From assembly GCA_964023205.1 (NCBI GenBank), contig OZ026839.1:11686386-11750385 (forward strand): DNA of 64,000 nt. The letters are read 5' to 3'. Below the pieces are notes generated by a model, which made no database searches, was not told the origin of the DNA, and was given only the letters and a program-made list of their open reading frames with translations. Numbering within the stretch: the first letter of the stretch is position 1; every line of letters begins with the position of its first letter. This stretch comes from Lutraria lutraria (lineage: Eukaryota > Mollusca > Bivalvia > Venerida > Mactridae). The translations under genes and the position numbers were made by a program. Below are positions 47,201 to 53,745 of the stretch, piece after piece.

Positions 47201-47897
47201 GTGAGCGACCTAGGGCAATCTTGGCCATCTTGTTTACCTTTCTACTCGATTTCAAGATAAATAAAAAAATGAGCATGTAACCAGAAACAAAAAGATTTAG
47301 CCTTATAACGTGTGTTTATCTTTTTTTATTATAGATAGATACCAGATTTATATAGCGCCCTTTTCATACTGTTTGTACGTTCAAAGGCACTTTACATATG
47401 TTGCAGCCACGAGGGCGCAGGTGCGTCCTCTACCAGTGCAGATACAGCATGATCTAACCAGAGGGACAGACTGAGAGAAAGCCCCCAGAAGGGAGAGAAA
47501 GATATTAGATACAGGCATGTCTGGTGCGGGATGCGCCTAGCTCTTATTTTAATAGACAGCCTGATTCTTTAATGTGCCCAGTGTATAGCACCGATACACA
47601 ATTTCCTGGCACCTTTAACCAGTACTTATACAGTCCACATGGTCAGATATAGTGGGAAATACTATTAATAGAATTTCTGGAATCTCCATGTTCAATCTGG
47701 GACCTCTGGATTGACAGCTCAGCGCGTAACCATTGAGCTATCGCAGCTTATTATAATTTTTCTCCATGTATACCAGTAAGTGTTTGTTCTGTTGAATAGG
47801 TGGAGAAGATGGCAAGAAGGGGACAAACATGATGATATATTCAGACGGAAGAATCGTAAATGTTGGCGGAAAAACTTCAATTGATTGCAATGCTGGG
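15186..47897 (+). CDS. OPLAH: ATP-dependent 5-oxo-L-prolinase, 32 exons, last exon(s) outside window
   Basis: Cytosolic enzyme that hydrolyses 5-oxo-L-proline to L-glutamate with ATP, closing the gamma-glutamyl cycle of glutathione turnover. Thirty-two exons with GT-AG junctions join in frame to 3729 nt, exactly 1243 codons, with no stop. The product aligns nearly gap-free to animal 5-oxoprolinase (about 1290 residues). Order: hydantoinase A N-terminal region (about 8-220), HyuA-like region (about 225-720) and HyuB-like region (about 735-1243). Landmarks are DRGGTFTD (11-18), DMGGTSTD (315-322), [11 protein letters not shown] (490-500), [13 protein letters not shown] (822-834) and GHHADIGG (857-864). 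The missing C-terminus is the DVFCLHTPGGGGYGDP-type segment and tail. The start ATG at 15186 has A at -3 and gives the family N-terminus [13 protein letters not shown]; an acceptor-like TTTTCAG at 15157-15163 implies an upstream non-coding exon. Confidence 0.98.
16570..16757. mobile_element. 188-bp MITE with perfect 16-bp ends
   Basis: TACAGTAAAACTTTGT at the left and its exact inverse ACAAAGTTTTACTGTA at the right, including TA at both borders. It is non-coding and lies in OPLAH intron 2. The ends resemble the pogo/Tigger-like families elsewhere in the window. Confidence 0.85.
16758..18021. mobile_element. CGTGG-type MITE holding a nested array-bearing insert
   Basis: The left end TACTGTATATTAATTTATTT...TTTTCGTGG and the right end CCACGAAATTAAATCCCG...ATTCCACAGTA are inverted versions of each other. 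Between the two halves (about 16857-17905) lies a different sequence starting AAGCCCGCCTGCGGTGAGC and containing a 162-bp tandem array. It lies in OPLAH intron 2, directly abutting the MITE at 16570. Confidence 0.75.
16951..17870. repeat. 162-bp tandem array (4 good units plus 2 decayed)
   Basis: Units start CTTGTCCGGGCTGTATCTCC at 16951, 17113, 17275 and 17438. Decayed units begin near 17593 and 17732. Each good unit contains CTCAAAGGTCAAGGTCACA, a match to the extended nuclear-receptor half-site TCAAGGTCA. The period resembles bivalve BIV160-type satellites and oyster pearl cores, but I could not compare sequences. Confidence 0.9.
18828..19011 (+). mobile_element. Family-B MITE, full length
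   Basis: Complete copy from TACAGTCAAACCTGTGTTAG to GTTCACAGGTTTTACTGTA, about 184 bp, in OPLAH intron 4. Inside are GAATAAAGGCCATTC and GATTATTTAGAACAAAATGA blocks shared by the family. A diverged relative may precede it at about 18585-18720. Confidence 0.88.
19552..19800 (-). mobile_element. tRNA-derived SINE, type 2
   Basis: Read on the minus strand, a tRNA-like head near 19720-19795 contains GTTAGTGCACTGAATTTGTT and B-box-like GGTTCGATTCC. The body ends in GGCGTTAAACCCA near 19560. It shares the TTTAACGCCATTTTTCAA block with the copy at 5200. It lies in OPLAH intron 5. Confidence 0.72.
20772..25608 (+). CDS. OPLAH: OPLAH exons 7-14 (residues 263-544, HyuA core)
   Basis: Exons are 7: 20772-20824; 8: 21413-21525; 9: 21950-22038; 10: 22393-22510; 11: 22881-23023; 12: 24246-24374; 13: 24887-24999; 14: 25520-25608. 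Key blocks are [15 protein letters not shown] (7), [17 protein letters not shown] and GFDMGG (8), [11 protein letters not shown] (9), [19 protein letters not shown] with [15 protein letters not shown] (10), and [15 protein letters not shown] (11). Further on are [18 protein letters not shown] (12), [17 protein letters not shown] (13) and [15 protein letters not shown] (14). The DxGGTxTD motif resembles the phosphate-binding loop of the actin/hexokinase fold and fits ATP use. Exon 9 opens with GTACGT directly after the acceptor AG. Confidence 0.97.
20916..21094 (-). mobile_element. Family-B MITE, full length, reversed
   Basis: Begins TACTGTCAAAGCTGTGAATA and ends CTAACACAGGCTATACTGTA. About 179 bp in OPLAH intron 7. 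The internal order is the reverse of the copy at 18828. Confidence 0.85.
23116..24024 (+). mobile_element. Family-B MITE split by a 0.72-kb insertion
   Basis: The left part 23116-23165 (TACAGTCAAACCTGTGTTAG...AAGGTCACCCTGTG) and the right part from 23891 (ATAAAGGCCATTC...CACAGGTTTGACAATGCA) join into a normal family-B copy. The DNA between them is a separate insertion. It lies in OPLAH intron 11. Confidence 0.82.
23166..23890. mobile_element. Inserted element led by a 41-bp perfect inverted repeat
   Basis: Arms 23177-23217 and 23275-23315 are exact inverses (starting AATACATGGTTGGTGCCGGA). Between them is a smaller inner palindrome (ATCTTGGC/GCCAAGAT). The remaining roughly 570 bp is AT-rich and non-coding. 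No clear target duplication is visible. The superfamily is unknown. Confidence 0.7.
25273..25455 (+). mobile_element. Family-D MITE (TACAGTAAAACCTCT ends)
   Basis: About 183 bp in OPLAH intron 13, from TACAGTAAAACCTCTACAG to TTGGAGAGGATGCACTGTA. It contains TAACCTCTGTAGAGCAACAA and AAAGGGTGTTGCTTTGG blocks. The same family is amplified at 39587-40110 and present at 45827-45975. Confidence 0.82.
25966..26205 (+). mobile_element. tRNA-derived SINE, type 1
   Basis: The head contains the A-box-like TGGTCAAGTGGTTAAGG and the B box GGGTTCAAGCCC. It is followed by the body CTTTATGTGAGAAGGTAGGC ... TTGAAAAGGGGCGTAAAACTC. It matches the reversed, hAT-interrupted copy at 3218-4855. It lies in OPLAH intron 14; the rest of that intron (26210-26948) holds low-copy-looking DNA with a CCCACAGTGGCGGG-type dispersed block. 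Confidence 0.82.
26949..31084 (+). CDS. OPLAH: OPLAH exons 15-19 (residues 545-723, end of HyuA half)
   Basis: Exons are 15: 26949-27030; 16: 27626-27763; 17: 28252-28390; 18: 30172-30284; 19: 31021-31084. They encode the less conserved C-terminal part of the HyuA half. Blocks include [76 protein letters not shown] with [18 protein letters not shown], and [10 protein letters not shown]. Phases agree at every junction. Exon 18 begins GTAAGT straight after the acceptor TATCTAG, so the 3' splice site is also a near-perfect 5' splice site. Intron 17 (28391-30171) is filled by a dispersed element with a tandem array. Confidence 0.95.
27057..27237 (+). mobile_element. Family-B MITE, full length
   Basis: TACAGTCAAACCTATGTTAG to GTTCAAAGGTTTGATTGTA, 181 bp, in OPLAH intron 15, only 26 bp after the donor of exon 15. 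A decayed second fragment may follow at about 27300-27405. Confidence 0.86.
28450..29735 (+). mobile_element. Family-G hairpin-ended element with roughly 160-bp tandem core
   Basis: The left end is TTAGCTCACCAGAGCACG with an inverse GTGCTCAGGGTGAGC. The right end is TAGGGCCATCATGGCCCTC then TTGTTT. The core has six units with GGACCTCTACCAAGTTTGTT at about 28766, 28930, 29085, 29249 and 29412, plus a decayed one near 29563 (period 155-164). It fills most of OPLAH intron 17. No protein ORF is present. It may be a rolling-circle or pearl-type element. Confidence 0.85.
30658..30831 (+). mobile_element. Family-C MITE (ACAGTGAAACTTCCC ends)
   Basis: 174 bp from TACAGTGAAACTTCCCTACA to GGAGGTTACACTGTA in OPLAH intron 18. 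It has AACAGCCACC and GGTGGCTATTGTTGA inverted blocks. A reversed relative lies at 44637-44802. Confidence 0.78.
31395..31456 (+). pseudogene. Broken duplicate of the acceptor and start of OPLAH exon 20
   Basis: About 60 bp, including CTATAAATAG and the exon start ATTGGTTCAGGTTCCATA, repeats 123 bp downstream at the true exon 20. The acceptor is intact. The copied codons read IGSGSI and then TAA, and CAG|GTTCTT follows, so a 24-nt exon containing a stop could be spliced in. Confidence 0.8.
31555..36866 (+). CDS. OPLAH: OPLAH exons 20-27 (residues 724-1054, HyuB half)
   Basis: Exons are 20: 31555-31655; 21: 32049-32085; 22: 32251-32361; 23: 32895-32996; 24: 33457-33631; 25: 34290-34474; 26: 35681-35827; 27: 36732-36866. 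Exon 20 starts the HyuB-like domain ([17 protein letters not shown]). Exon 21 is only 37 nt ([12 protein letters not shown]). Exons 22-24 hold the best conserved blocks: [37 protein letters not shown] and [20 protein letters not shown]. Exon 25 has [20 protein letters not shown]. Exon 26 is relatively variable. Exon 27 has [21 protein letters not shown] broken copy of the start of exon 20 sits 123 bp upstream of it. Confidence 0.97.
31825..31872 (+). repeat. CTG/TTG trinucleotide repeat
   Basis: A 48-bp run of CTG and TTG triplets in OPLAH intron 20, about 170 bp after the exon 20 donor. Confidence 0.95.
33955..34131 (+). mobile_element. Family-B MITE, full length
   Basis: TACAGTCAAACCTGTGTTAG to GTTCACAGGTTTGACTGTA, 177 bp, in OPLAH intron 24. 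The end sequences are close to the family consensus, suggesting a recent copy. Confidence 0.88.
34494..35255 (+). repeat. GATT microsatellite interrupted by a TIR element
   Basis: (GATT)n-rich DNA at 34494-34610 continues at 35124-35255 with the same register type. The 513 bp between them is a clean transposon insertion. It lies in OPLAH intron 25. Confidence 0.9.
34611..35123 (-). mobile_element. 513-bp TIR element with small ORF, copy 2
   Basis: Same perfect 33-bp inverted ends as at 11890, with 7-bp duplication ATTATAG at 34604-34610 and 35124-35130. It differs from copy 1 by a 2-bp and a 6-bp insertion plus about a dozen substitutions. On the minus strand the ORF 34847-35104 (85 codons) is intact; the 6-bp insertion falls in frame (RQQLLYLG versus RQLYLG). 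The superfamily is undetermined: 7-bp duplications are uncommon. Confidence 0.88.
36058..36217 (-). mobile_element. Family-B MITE, reversed
   Basis: AGTCAAACCTGTGAGCAAAG to TTAACGCAGGTTTGACA in OPLAH intron 26, slightly shorter than full length. A run of 16 G lies downstream at 36436-36451. Confidence 0.8.
37193..47897 (+). CDS. OPLAH: OPLAH exons 28-32 (residues 1055-1243)
   Basis: Exons are 28: 37193-37342; 29: 37709-37783; 30: 40651-40733; 31: 46024-46184; 32: 47800-47897. Blocks are [20 protein letters not shown] (28), [19 protein letters not shown] (29), [20 protein letters not shown] (30), [20 protein letters not shown] (31) and [17 protein letters not shown] (32), then a GTATGA donor at 47898. 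In vertebrates the following residues are a glycine-rich HTPGGGGYG segment and a short tail. I looked for a glycine-rich PGGGGYGD coding stretch through 47898-64000 on the plus strand and saw none, so the last intron appears longer than 16 kb. Intron 30 is 5.3 kb. Confidence 0.96.
38059..38535 (+). mobile_element. MITE-like element interrupted by a family-A palindrome
   Basis: The left end TATAGTCAAACCTGTCCATA and the right end AGATAAGTTTGACTGTA are inverse-like. GTGGTCTTTATTTC and AAAGACCACCTTTTAG are also inverted. The family-A palindrome (copy 3) lies inside at 38275-38352. It lies in OPLAH intron 29. Confidence 0.55.
38275..38352 (+). repeat. Family-A palindromic element (copy 3)
   Basis: TTGAGGGCTCAGCGCAACAC ... 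GTGCTGAACCCTCAA; 78 bp with about 30-bp arms. Confidence 0.9.
38769..39009 (+). mobile_element. Family-B MITE with internal tandem duplication
   Basis: The ends are GCAGTTAAACCTCTGATAAA and GTTCACAGGTATGGCTGTA. A roughly 68-bp internal block (GTTCTTTTAAATAT ... GAAGGCCACTTGT) is present twice in tandem. It lies in OPLAH intron 29. Confidence 0.82.
39587..40110 (+). repeat. Family-D MITE expanded into tandem units
   Basis: It starts TACAGTATAACCTCTGTAG and ends GGAGAGGTTGTACTGTA. Between these the block TTGTTGCTCTACAGAGGTTA is repeated about nine times with spacers of about 80 bp early on and 40-60 bp later (GGGCCGCTCTGGAGAGGTTG). It lies in OPLAH intron 29. Confidence 0.88.
43399..43475 (+). 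repeat. Family-A palindromic element (copy 4)
   Basis: TCGAGGGCTCAGCGCAACAC ... GCGCTGAACCCTCTA. The borders read TA on both sides (cataTCGAGG and CCTCTAtatt). Confidence 0.9.
43531..43638 (+). mobile_element. Family-B MITE, internally deleted (108 bp)
   Basis: TAACAGTAAAACCTGTGTTC to GTTCACAGGTTTTACTGTA with the central GATTATTTAGAAC region missing. Shortest copy with both ends. Confidence 0.85.
44637..44802 (-). mobile_element. Family-C MITE, reversed
   Basis: The right end TGTAGGGAGGTTGCACTGTGTA is the inverse of the start of the copy at 30658. CCAACAACAGCCACC and TTGGTGGCTGTTGTAG blocks form the inverted arms. Confidence 0.72.
45827..45975 (+). mobile_element. Family-D MITE, partial
   Basis: AACAGCCCTCTTTTCAGCAA through AAAGGGTGTTGCTTTTGAG to GAGGTTACACTGTA. 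It ends 48 bp before OPLAH exon 31. Confidence 0.72.
46216..46292 (+). repeat. Family-A palindromic element (copy 5)
   Basis: TCGAGAGCTCAGCGCAACAC ... GCGTTGAGCCCTCG. It begins 32 bp after the donor of OPLAH exon 31, close enough for its hairpin to matter for that splice site. Confidence 0.9.
46582..46658 (+). repeat. Family-A palindromic element (copy 6)
   Basis: TCGAGGGTTAAGCGCAACAG ... GCGCTGAACCTTCA, about 370 bp from copy 5 in the same intron and in the same orientation. Confidence 0.88.
46744..47235 (+). mobile_element. Family-G hairpin-ended element, short copy
   Basis: TTAGCTCACCTGATTGATGT at the left, and AGGTGAGCGACCTAGGGCAA then TTGGCCATCTTGTTTA at the right. Two decayed core units have TTTACACTCTAGC starts. 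The terminal hairpin has mismatches. It lies in OPLAH intron 31. Confidence 0.72.
47341..47748 (-). mobile_element. tRNA-derived SINE, type 4
   Basis: On the minus strand a tRNA-like head contains GATAGCTCAATGGTTACGCG and B-box-like GAGGTCCCAGATTGAAC. It is followed by a roughly 300-bp body ending AAAAGGGCGCTATATAAAT near 47350. It ends about 50 bp before OPLAH exon 32. Confidence 0.75.
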
Positions 47898-48244
47898 GTA
47901 TGATTAAGTTACATTCAATTTTAGTTTTGAACACTCATGAGCATGCACACACGCAAGCACTCGGCAACATTGCCAAGAAGTGTATCTAAGGTTATTTGTC
48001 TGCATACCCAAACACAAGGAGAAGATTTTCTTTCTTGTCTTTTGTCTGTAGAAGTTACACTTAAGTAAATCAAACTTCTTGCTAACAGAATTATATCCAT
48101 TCTATCAGAACTTCAGCTAATTATGAAGGTAATTCAATAAGATCCAGAGGATCTATGACCCCTGTGGCAATACTACAACATGTGGATGCCAACAGTGTGC
48201 CCTATTAAACATGTACATATGTACTGTGAAAACACTGCTGTAGA

Positions 48245-48975
48245 AAGGTGTCTGTTGTTCTCAGGTGTCTGTTGTTCACAGGTGCCTGTTGTTCACAAGT
48301 GTCCGTTGTTCACATGTGTCCGTTGTTCACAGGTGTCCTTGTTCACAGGTGTCTGTTGTTCACAGGTGCCTGTTGTTCACAAGTGTCCGTTGTTCACATG
48401 TGTCCGTTGTTCACAGGTGTCCTTGTTCACAGGTGTCTGTTGTTCACAGGTGTCTGTTGTTCACAGGTGCCTGTTGTTCACAGGTGTCTGTTGTTCACAG
48501 GTGTCTGTTGTTCACAAGTGTCTGTTGTTCACAGGTGCCTGTTGTTCACAAGTGTCTGTTGTTCACATGTGTCCATTGTTCACAGGTGTCCTTGTTCACA
48601 GGTGCCTGTTGTTCACAGGTGTCTGTTGTTCACAGGTGCCTGTTGTTCACAAGTGTCTGTTGTTCACATGTGTCCGTTGTTCACAGGTGTCCATTGTTCA
48701 CAGGTGTCCTTGTTCACAGGTGTCTGTTGTTCACAAGTGTCTGTTGTTCACAGGTGTCTGTTGTTCACAGGTGTCTGTTGTTCACAGGTGCCTGTTGTTC
48801 ACAAGTGTCTGTTGTTCACAGGTGCCTGTTGTTCACAGGTGTCTGTTGTTCACAGGTGTCTGTTTTTCACATGTGTCTGTTGTTCACATGTGTCCGTTGT
48901 TCACAGGTGTCTGTTGTTCACAGGTGCATGTTGTTCACAGGTGTCTGTTGTTCACAGGTGTCTGTTGGCACAGGG
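48245..48975 (+). repeat. 17-bp minisatellite (GGTGTCTGTTGTTCACA)
   Basis: About 43 copies of a 17-bp unit with CCT/TCT/CCG and AAG/ATG variants, and occasional 14-bp units lacking one TTG. It ends in CACAGGGTTGACTGTGTAA, which resembles the terminus of family-B MITEs (TTCACAGGTTTGACTGTA). It is open in all three forward frames only because of the repeat. It lies in the OPLAH terminal intron. Confidence 0.97.
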
Positions 48976-49562
48976 TTGACTGTGTAATAGAGTCAAGTCT
49001 CAAAATTAACCTGGCCCTTTGGTCAAATTGAAAACCAAAGCTCAGTCTTATCCAATCAAAATCTTTGCTTGTAGTCTGGTCCTCAAACTATTTTATATTT
49101 ACATGTTTTTCATGTAAAGTGAAACACCTTTACAAAATAGATCAAAGGATTATGTGTCCTAAAGATATATTTTTCTAAGATGTCATTTGAGCATGAAAAG
49201 TACCTGATTAGAATCTAACAAATGCACTTGGACGTATGTAGCTTATACTAATGTTTAAATAATGATAAAAACTTGAAAGGGCTGTTGACTAGTTACTATG
49301 ATTAAGTAACTGCTACCGATTCCATCTATCATTTTGCGCATATTTACATGATCAAGGTGTAACAACTAACAAGTTAATAGCGAACAGGTGCTATGACCCT
49401 CATATTATCGGCGTATCTTAAATAAACCAATAAAACGCTTTGTAAATCCGAAATATTTTTATTAGCTGCTACTTTGATGTGAAACATCGTTCATTTACTA
49501 TTAGTTTAGATTCTGATGAACTGCAAAGTATAGCATAAATCACTGACATTCAAAGAACTGGT

Positions 49563-49743
49563 ATACAGTCACACCTGTGAACAAAGACCACCCTTGAGAA
49601 AGACAAAATGTGGCCATTATTGACAGGTGGCCTTAATTCAGGTGGCCATTTTATTCTTGATAATAAATCAATATTTAAAAGAATGACCTTTATTGACAGG
49701 GGGCCTTCATTAGGAGGTGTCTGCTAACACAGGTGTGACTGTA
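49563..49743 (-). mobile_element. Family-B MITE, full length, reversed
   Basis: TACAGTCACACCTGTGAACA to CTAACACAGGTGTGACTGTA, 181 bp. The inverted ends are the best preserved of the reversed copies. Confidence 0.88.
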
Positions 49744-52119
49744 TTTAATCTATGTAGATAGTAATTCTTTTACTTTCACAACCGTGTTAGTTAAATGCTT
49801 GTCCACAATTAAGACGTATTACAGTTTTGTAAGCAGCATGTTTCTGGGTATGCAGAAAGGGAGTGGGGTTTTCTCAAATAACTAAAACATTCTTCTGTTT
49901 GTAGCAATTTAGGGGTTCATGATTTCTGAGTTTTTGTAATTGACCTGTATGTTCTAAAATATATGTACATGTGTACAATATCAAATAATGCCTTTCTCAA
50001 TCTATCAGATTAATTGGCACTTTCATTGTAAACTCATATTGAATGCCATGGGCCCAATAGATGGCGAGAAATTAGTACTTATAGTCATTTTTTAATTGTT
50101 GCCTGATTCATTTTTTTACGGTTGGCTGACAGATGCTAAACTTTGGCGCAGACCCTATTAAGGCAAAGATATTTGGGGTTAGTATACCTTGTACTTTCAC
50201 ACAAAAATGTGTTGGAAAAAGATCTGGAGAGAAAATTTTCTGACCTACCTTCGCCTAATCATTTTGGTAAAGAAACCCTAAACATGACTAATTTTTCTAA
50301 CCTTGTCTGTCTTTTTACTGAGTACAATAGCATTTTGTTACGGGGCCGGCAAAATCTGAGTTTGACTTACTTTTCCATTTTACCAGAAGCATTTCTCAAT
50401 TCTTGAAATTTTCACTTGCCCGTACAGGCTGCGGGACAACCTGTGCGATACATACAATTGATTTTTTATTGCCCCTGTTGTTATATATACAGTTTCATCA
50501 GGAAAGGTTGTGTTCATGTGACTCTGTATACACCATACTAATAAATTACCTTGTTATAGGTGTTCATTTTTTCTTCGTGTCGGTAATGTAATTTTATTAT
50601 GAATAACTCATCAAGGCTCAAGATTTTTTGCTGTACTATTGTACGGAGATAGACGCAAGTTCTGTGAATAAATCTTTTGAGACATACCAGTGCATACAAG
50701 CACTCAAAAAAGATGAAATTATATTAGTTTTGCAATGAGTATTTCTAATTCCAATGAGAAATGAGGTTTTTTTATTGCAAAAATTTATTTGCTGCAAGAA
50801 AGAATGATTCGACATTATGTCTACAAAATGTCCTCACACATTATCTCAGTTTATTTCTTATATAAAAAAGGAACTTTGAGTCAATTTTGCCGAGGATGTA
50901 GGCATGCTTTCATGTTTATGTAGCATGGTTTTCTATCAAATATTTAATCAAAATAGATAATTGCTGTGTGTCTGGTGTATAACTATAAAAATGACTTCAG
51001 AAGCCTAGTTTATGCAAGTAACTGTATAAGCCTAAACTAGTTATGGCACATGGAATATTTCTTCTGCAAATGACCTCAGAGGCATTGTAAGTGCATGTAG
51101 CTTTAGAAGCTTTCACTCATTAGGATACCCTAATCATTGTGTCTGTATGTATGCTTTGTCAGTATTAAGTCTAGTGCAATGCTGTTTCACTATTTGATTA
51201 GTGGTAACGGATAACAAAGTTATATTTCTGTTATTTGTTTTTTAAGATGTTTATGAATCAGCTTTATACAAGTTGTTACATTATTTTCATTGAAATGCAT
51301 ATTGAAACATGGTATAGATACTTGTTCAATGATTCCATTATACTTTTCATTGCTATTTGTTTATAGATCTATTATTAGCGTGATGTGTCCCTGGTAAAAT
51401 TGATAACTCAATTCAATCTTATCCTTGCATTATGTATAACTCCAGTATTACAAATAACTTCAGAAACCTATATTGTGCATGTAACTTCAGAAGCCTAAAT
51501 CAGTTAGTAAGCTTAAAATTCAGATCGAGAGTTGCTTCTATATGAATCTGTCTTACAAATGCTCTTATTTCTATGAGCTTCAGGCAAATGATGAGACTGT
51601 TCTCTGATCTTCAACAAGCATTTTGTATTTTTTTACACATATTCTATAGACATTTTATGGCTAATTTTTCCAAAATTAATTTGATAATAGGAAAATTCAG
51701 CATTAAAATGCTGATTTTTATCTTAGTTGGCAAATATCATAGAAAGGGAAACATTTTTATTGTAATTTATCTTATTATTGTTCAAGATTTTTATTTATTT
51801 ATTGGTTGTATAAATTGTTATCATCAACAATTTTATTTTATTACACTTCAAATAATGATTATTGGTCGCCCTAGAACATTTTTCATTAGTTCCATTTTTA
51901 ATTTATTTTCCAATTTAATTTAATAATGAAACCAATGCAATTTTGATGAACTGCTTGAAATTTGATATCAAGTGAAACAAAGGTGTCGAAAATTAAGTAC
52001 ATGTACTAAAAAAGGTTAAGGTGAACGGGTCAACCAAGTCTTTTGTGCCTATACAGTACCTCCCAAATCCCTTCTCTTTTTGCTGGACTCGATCGGCATA
52101 CGATAACCATATTTAACTA

Positions 52120-52224
52120 GCTGGCAGCTCACCAACCGACCACATCAATTTTCCACTGGGGTTCGAACGTTTGATCTCCTGCTCCTCAGACGGACACCAT
52201 AGCCACTCGGCCACAGTTGCGTTA
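52120..52224 (-). mobile_element. tRNA-like SINE head (degenerate)
   Basis: The minus strand reads GTGGCCGAGTGGCTATGGTG (A box) and ACGTTCGAACCCCAGTGG (B box), a leucine/serine-tRNA-like layout. The acceptor stem does not pair convincingly, so this is called a SINE or tRNA relic, not a working tRNA gene. Confidence 0.55.
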
Positions 52225-53206
52225 ATATTTGACTGAAGTAAGCAATGTACAATGTTATATAAAAATATTGATCTTCGAATGCATCTTTTTCATTGGTGAA
52301 AGCTGAGTTCCAAAACAGCCAATCAGCTGCTTGTGTAACTTGACTGGTTCCCTTGCTATAATTTATTTCCTTCACAGTTAATGCAAACCAGCCATCAGTA
52401 GGAAATGACAACATTGATGTTAAGCATCATGGGAATTAAATTAGAATGTTGAAGTGGGGGGGGGGAAGGAGCATTTTTGTATAGGTACAAAATCATATTG
52501 CGTAATATGATGAAAGCATTTTGTCAAATTATAGACATCGGGGCACTGTTATCTTAGTGCGCTAATTGTTTTAATTATCGTTTGCATTATGAAAATATTT
52601 CTGAGTAAAGATAATGTATCGCCGTCACAACATCAGGAAGTTTGTTACACTTGGAATCTTTTCCCGCCATGAATGTCTCATACGTTTATCGAAAAAAAAA
52701 AAGTTTAAAACTTTTTAACTTGAACATCATAACTCTAAATCAGATGTTGTATGTTATAATGTACAAGATTCACTTGATTTAATATCATTATTGTGAGCAT
52801 CTGAAAAAACTGCTTTGGGGTATGCGATTAATTAGCAAAACATATCTGGCTGTCAGTAAAAATGGCTGACATATTTTTGCTAAGAGCACCGCAATGTGAG
52901 TGCCTTGTCGTAAATTTCTGTTTTTCTTCATTATATCTGGGAGAGTAGACCTCGCTTAAGTAAGTGCCAAAATGATAAATGTGTGAAATTATTACATGAA
53001 AATTATCACTATAGTACAAGTACTGGTTATTACTCTTTCTTAGGCCATTATGAAGTTATTATTCTATAGCTCTCAAGAAAGACACATGCTTTGGTTTAAA
53101 TAAGTAAAGAAATCCCCAATCTGTGTTACGTAATACTAATTTTTTATTACATTGAGTTGTTTGAATGATATTGTAATTGTTACATTTGGTATGATTTAAT
53201 GATAAT

Positions 53207-53324
53207 TAAGGGGACACAATTCTCAACTTTCAAAATAATACATAGAAAATAGTCACATGGCCAATTGAAATAATTACCATACCCCACCCGCTTTAGATAA
53301 TTGTCAGAAATTGTGTCCCCTTAA
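53207..53324. mobile_element. TTAA-bordered MITE, about 118 bp
   Basis: TTAA followed by GGGGACACAATTCTCAA on the left, and the inverse TTGTCAGAAATTGTGTCCCC followed by TTAA on the right. TTAA duplications are the signature of piggyBac-like (also Kolobok) elements. It is non-coding. Confidence 0.82.
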
Positions 53325-53454
53325 AGGTATTCAGTTGTGAGTCTTAGGTTTTGGTTGTAAGGAAATATTCAGCGCTGCATATGAATTGCAGTGTATCAAC
53401 ATTGGTCATTATATTTGGCCCTGAATTGTGGCATGAGGTTTTGAAAAGATGATA

Positions 53455-53745
53455 AAGGTGTAGATAGCTGGTCTAGTTGTAATGCGCTGGACTACCGATC
53501 GTAAGGTTGCAGGTTCAAGTCTTAGCTCCGGCTTCCGATATTTCAGGGACACTTCTCAGTGTCCCAATCCACACTACTGAGCCCAGTTCTGTATTTAGAA
53601 AATCACAGAAAACCAGTGAGGCATGTGTGAGGTGACAAAGAACTAGAAAAACTATTCGAAAAAAGAGTTAGGGATATAAATGATTGGTTCTCCTGTTTCT
53701 GTTTATTCTCTCCCCTCTCTCTGGGGGCAGCTCTGATATCATGAC
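53455..53745 (+). mobile_element. tRNA-derived SINE, type 3
   Basis: The head has TAGCTGGTCTAGTTGTAATG (A box) and TTGCAGGTTCAAGTC (B box). The 3' part GGGATATAAATGATTGGTTC ... CTCTCTGGGGGCAGCTC matches the fragment at 41242-41310. Confidence 0.75.

Noticed and set aside
48180..49031. Three overlapping long open frames (240-283 codons) of Cys/Val/His repeats
   Set aside because: They are the three frames of a 17-bp minisatellite; the protein repeats only mirror the DNA period, and no start context or splice signal supports a gene.
51573..51923. 116-codon open frame, hydrophobic
   Set aside because: Its composition follows the local AT richness (Phe, Ile, Leu, Asn), no domain is recognisable, and it sits in intron-like DNA.
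53455..53530. tRNA gene candidate with A and B boxes
   Set aside because: No proper acceptor or anticodon stems; followed by a conserved SINE body found elsewhere, so it is a SINE head. The heads at 52150 and 12816 were rejected for the same reason.
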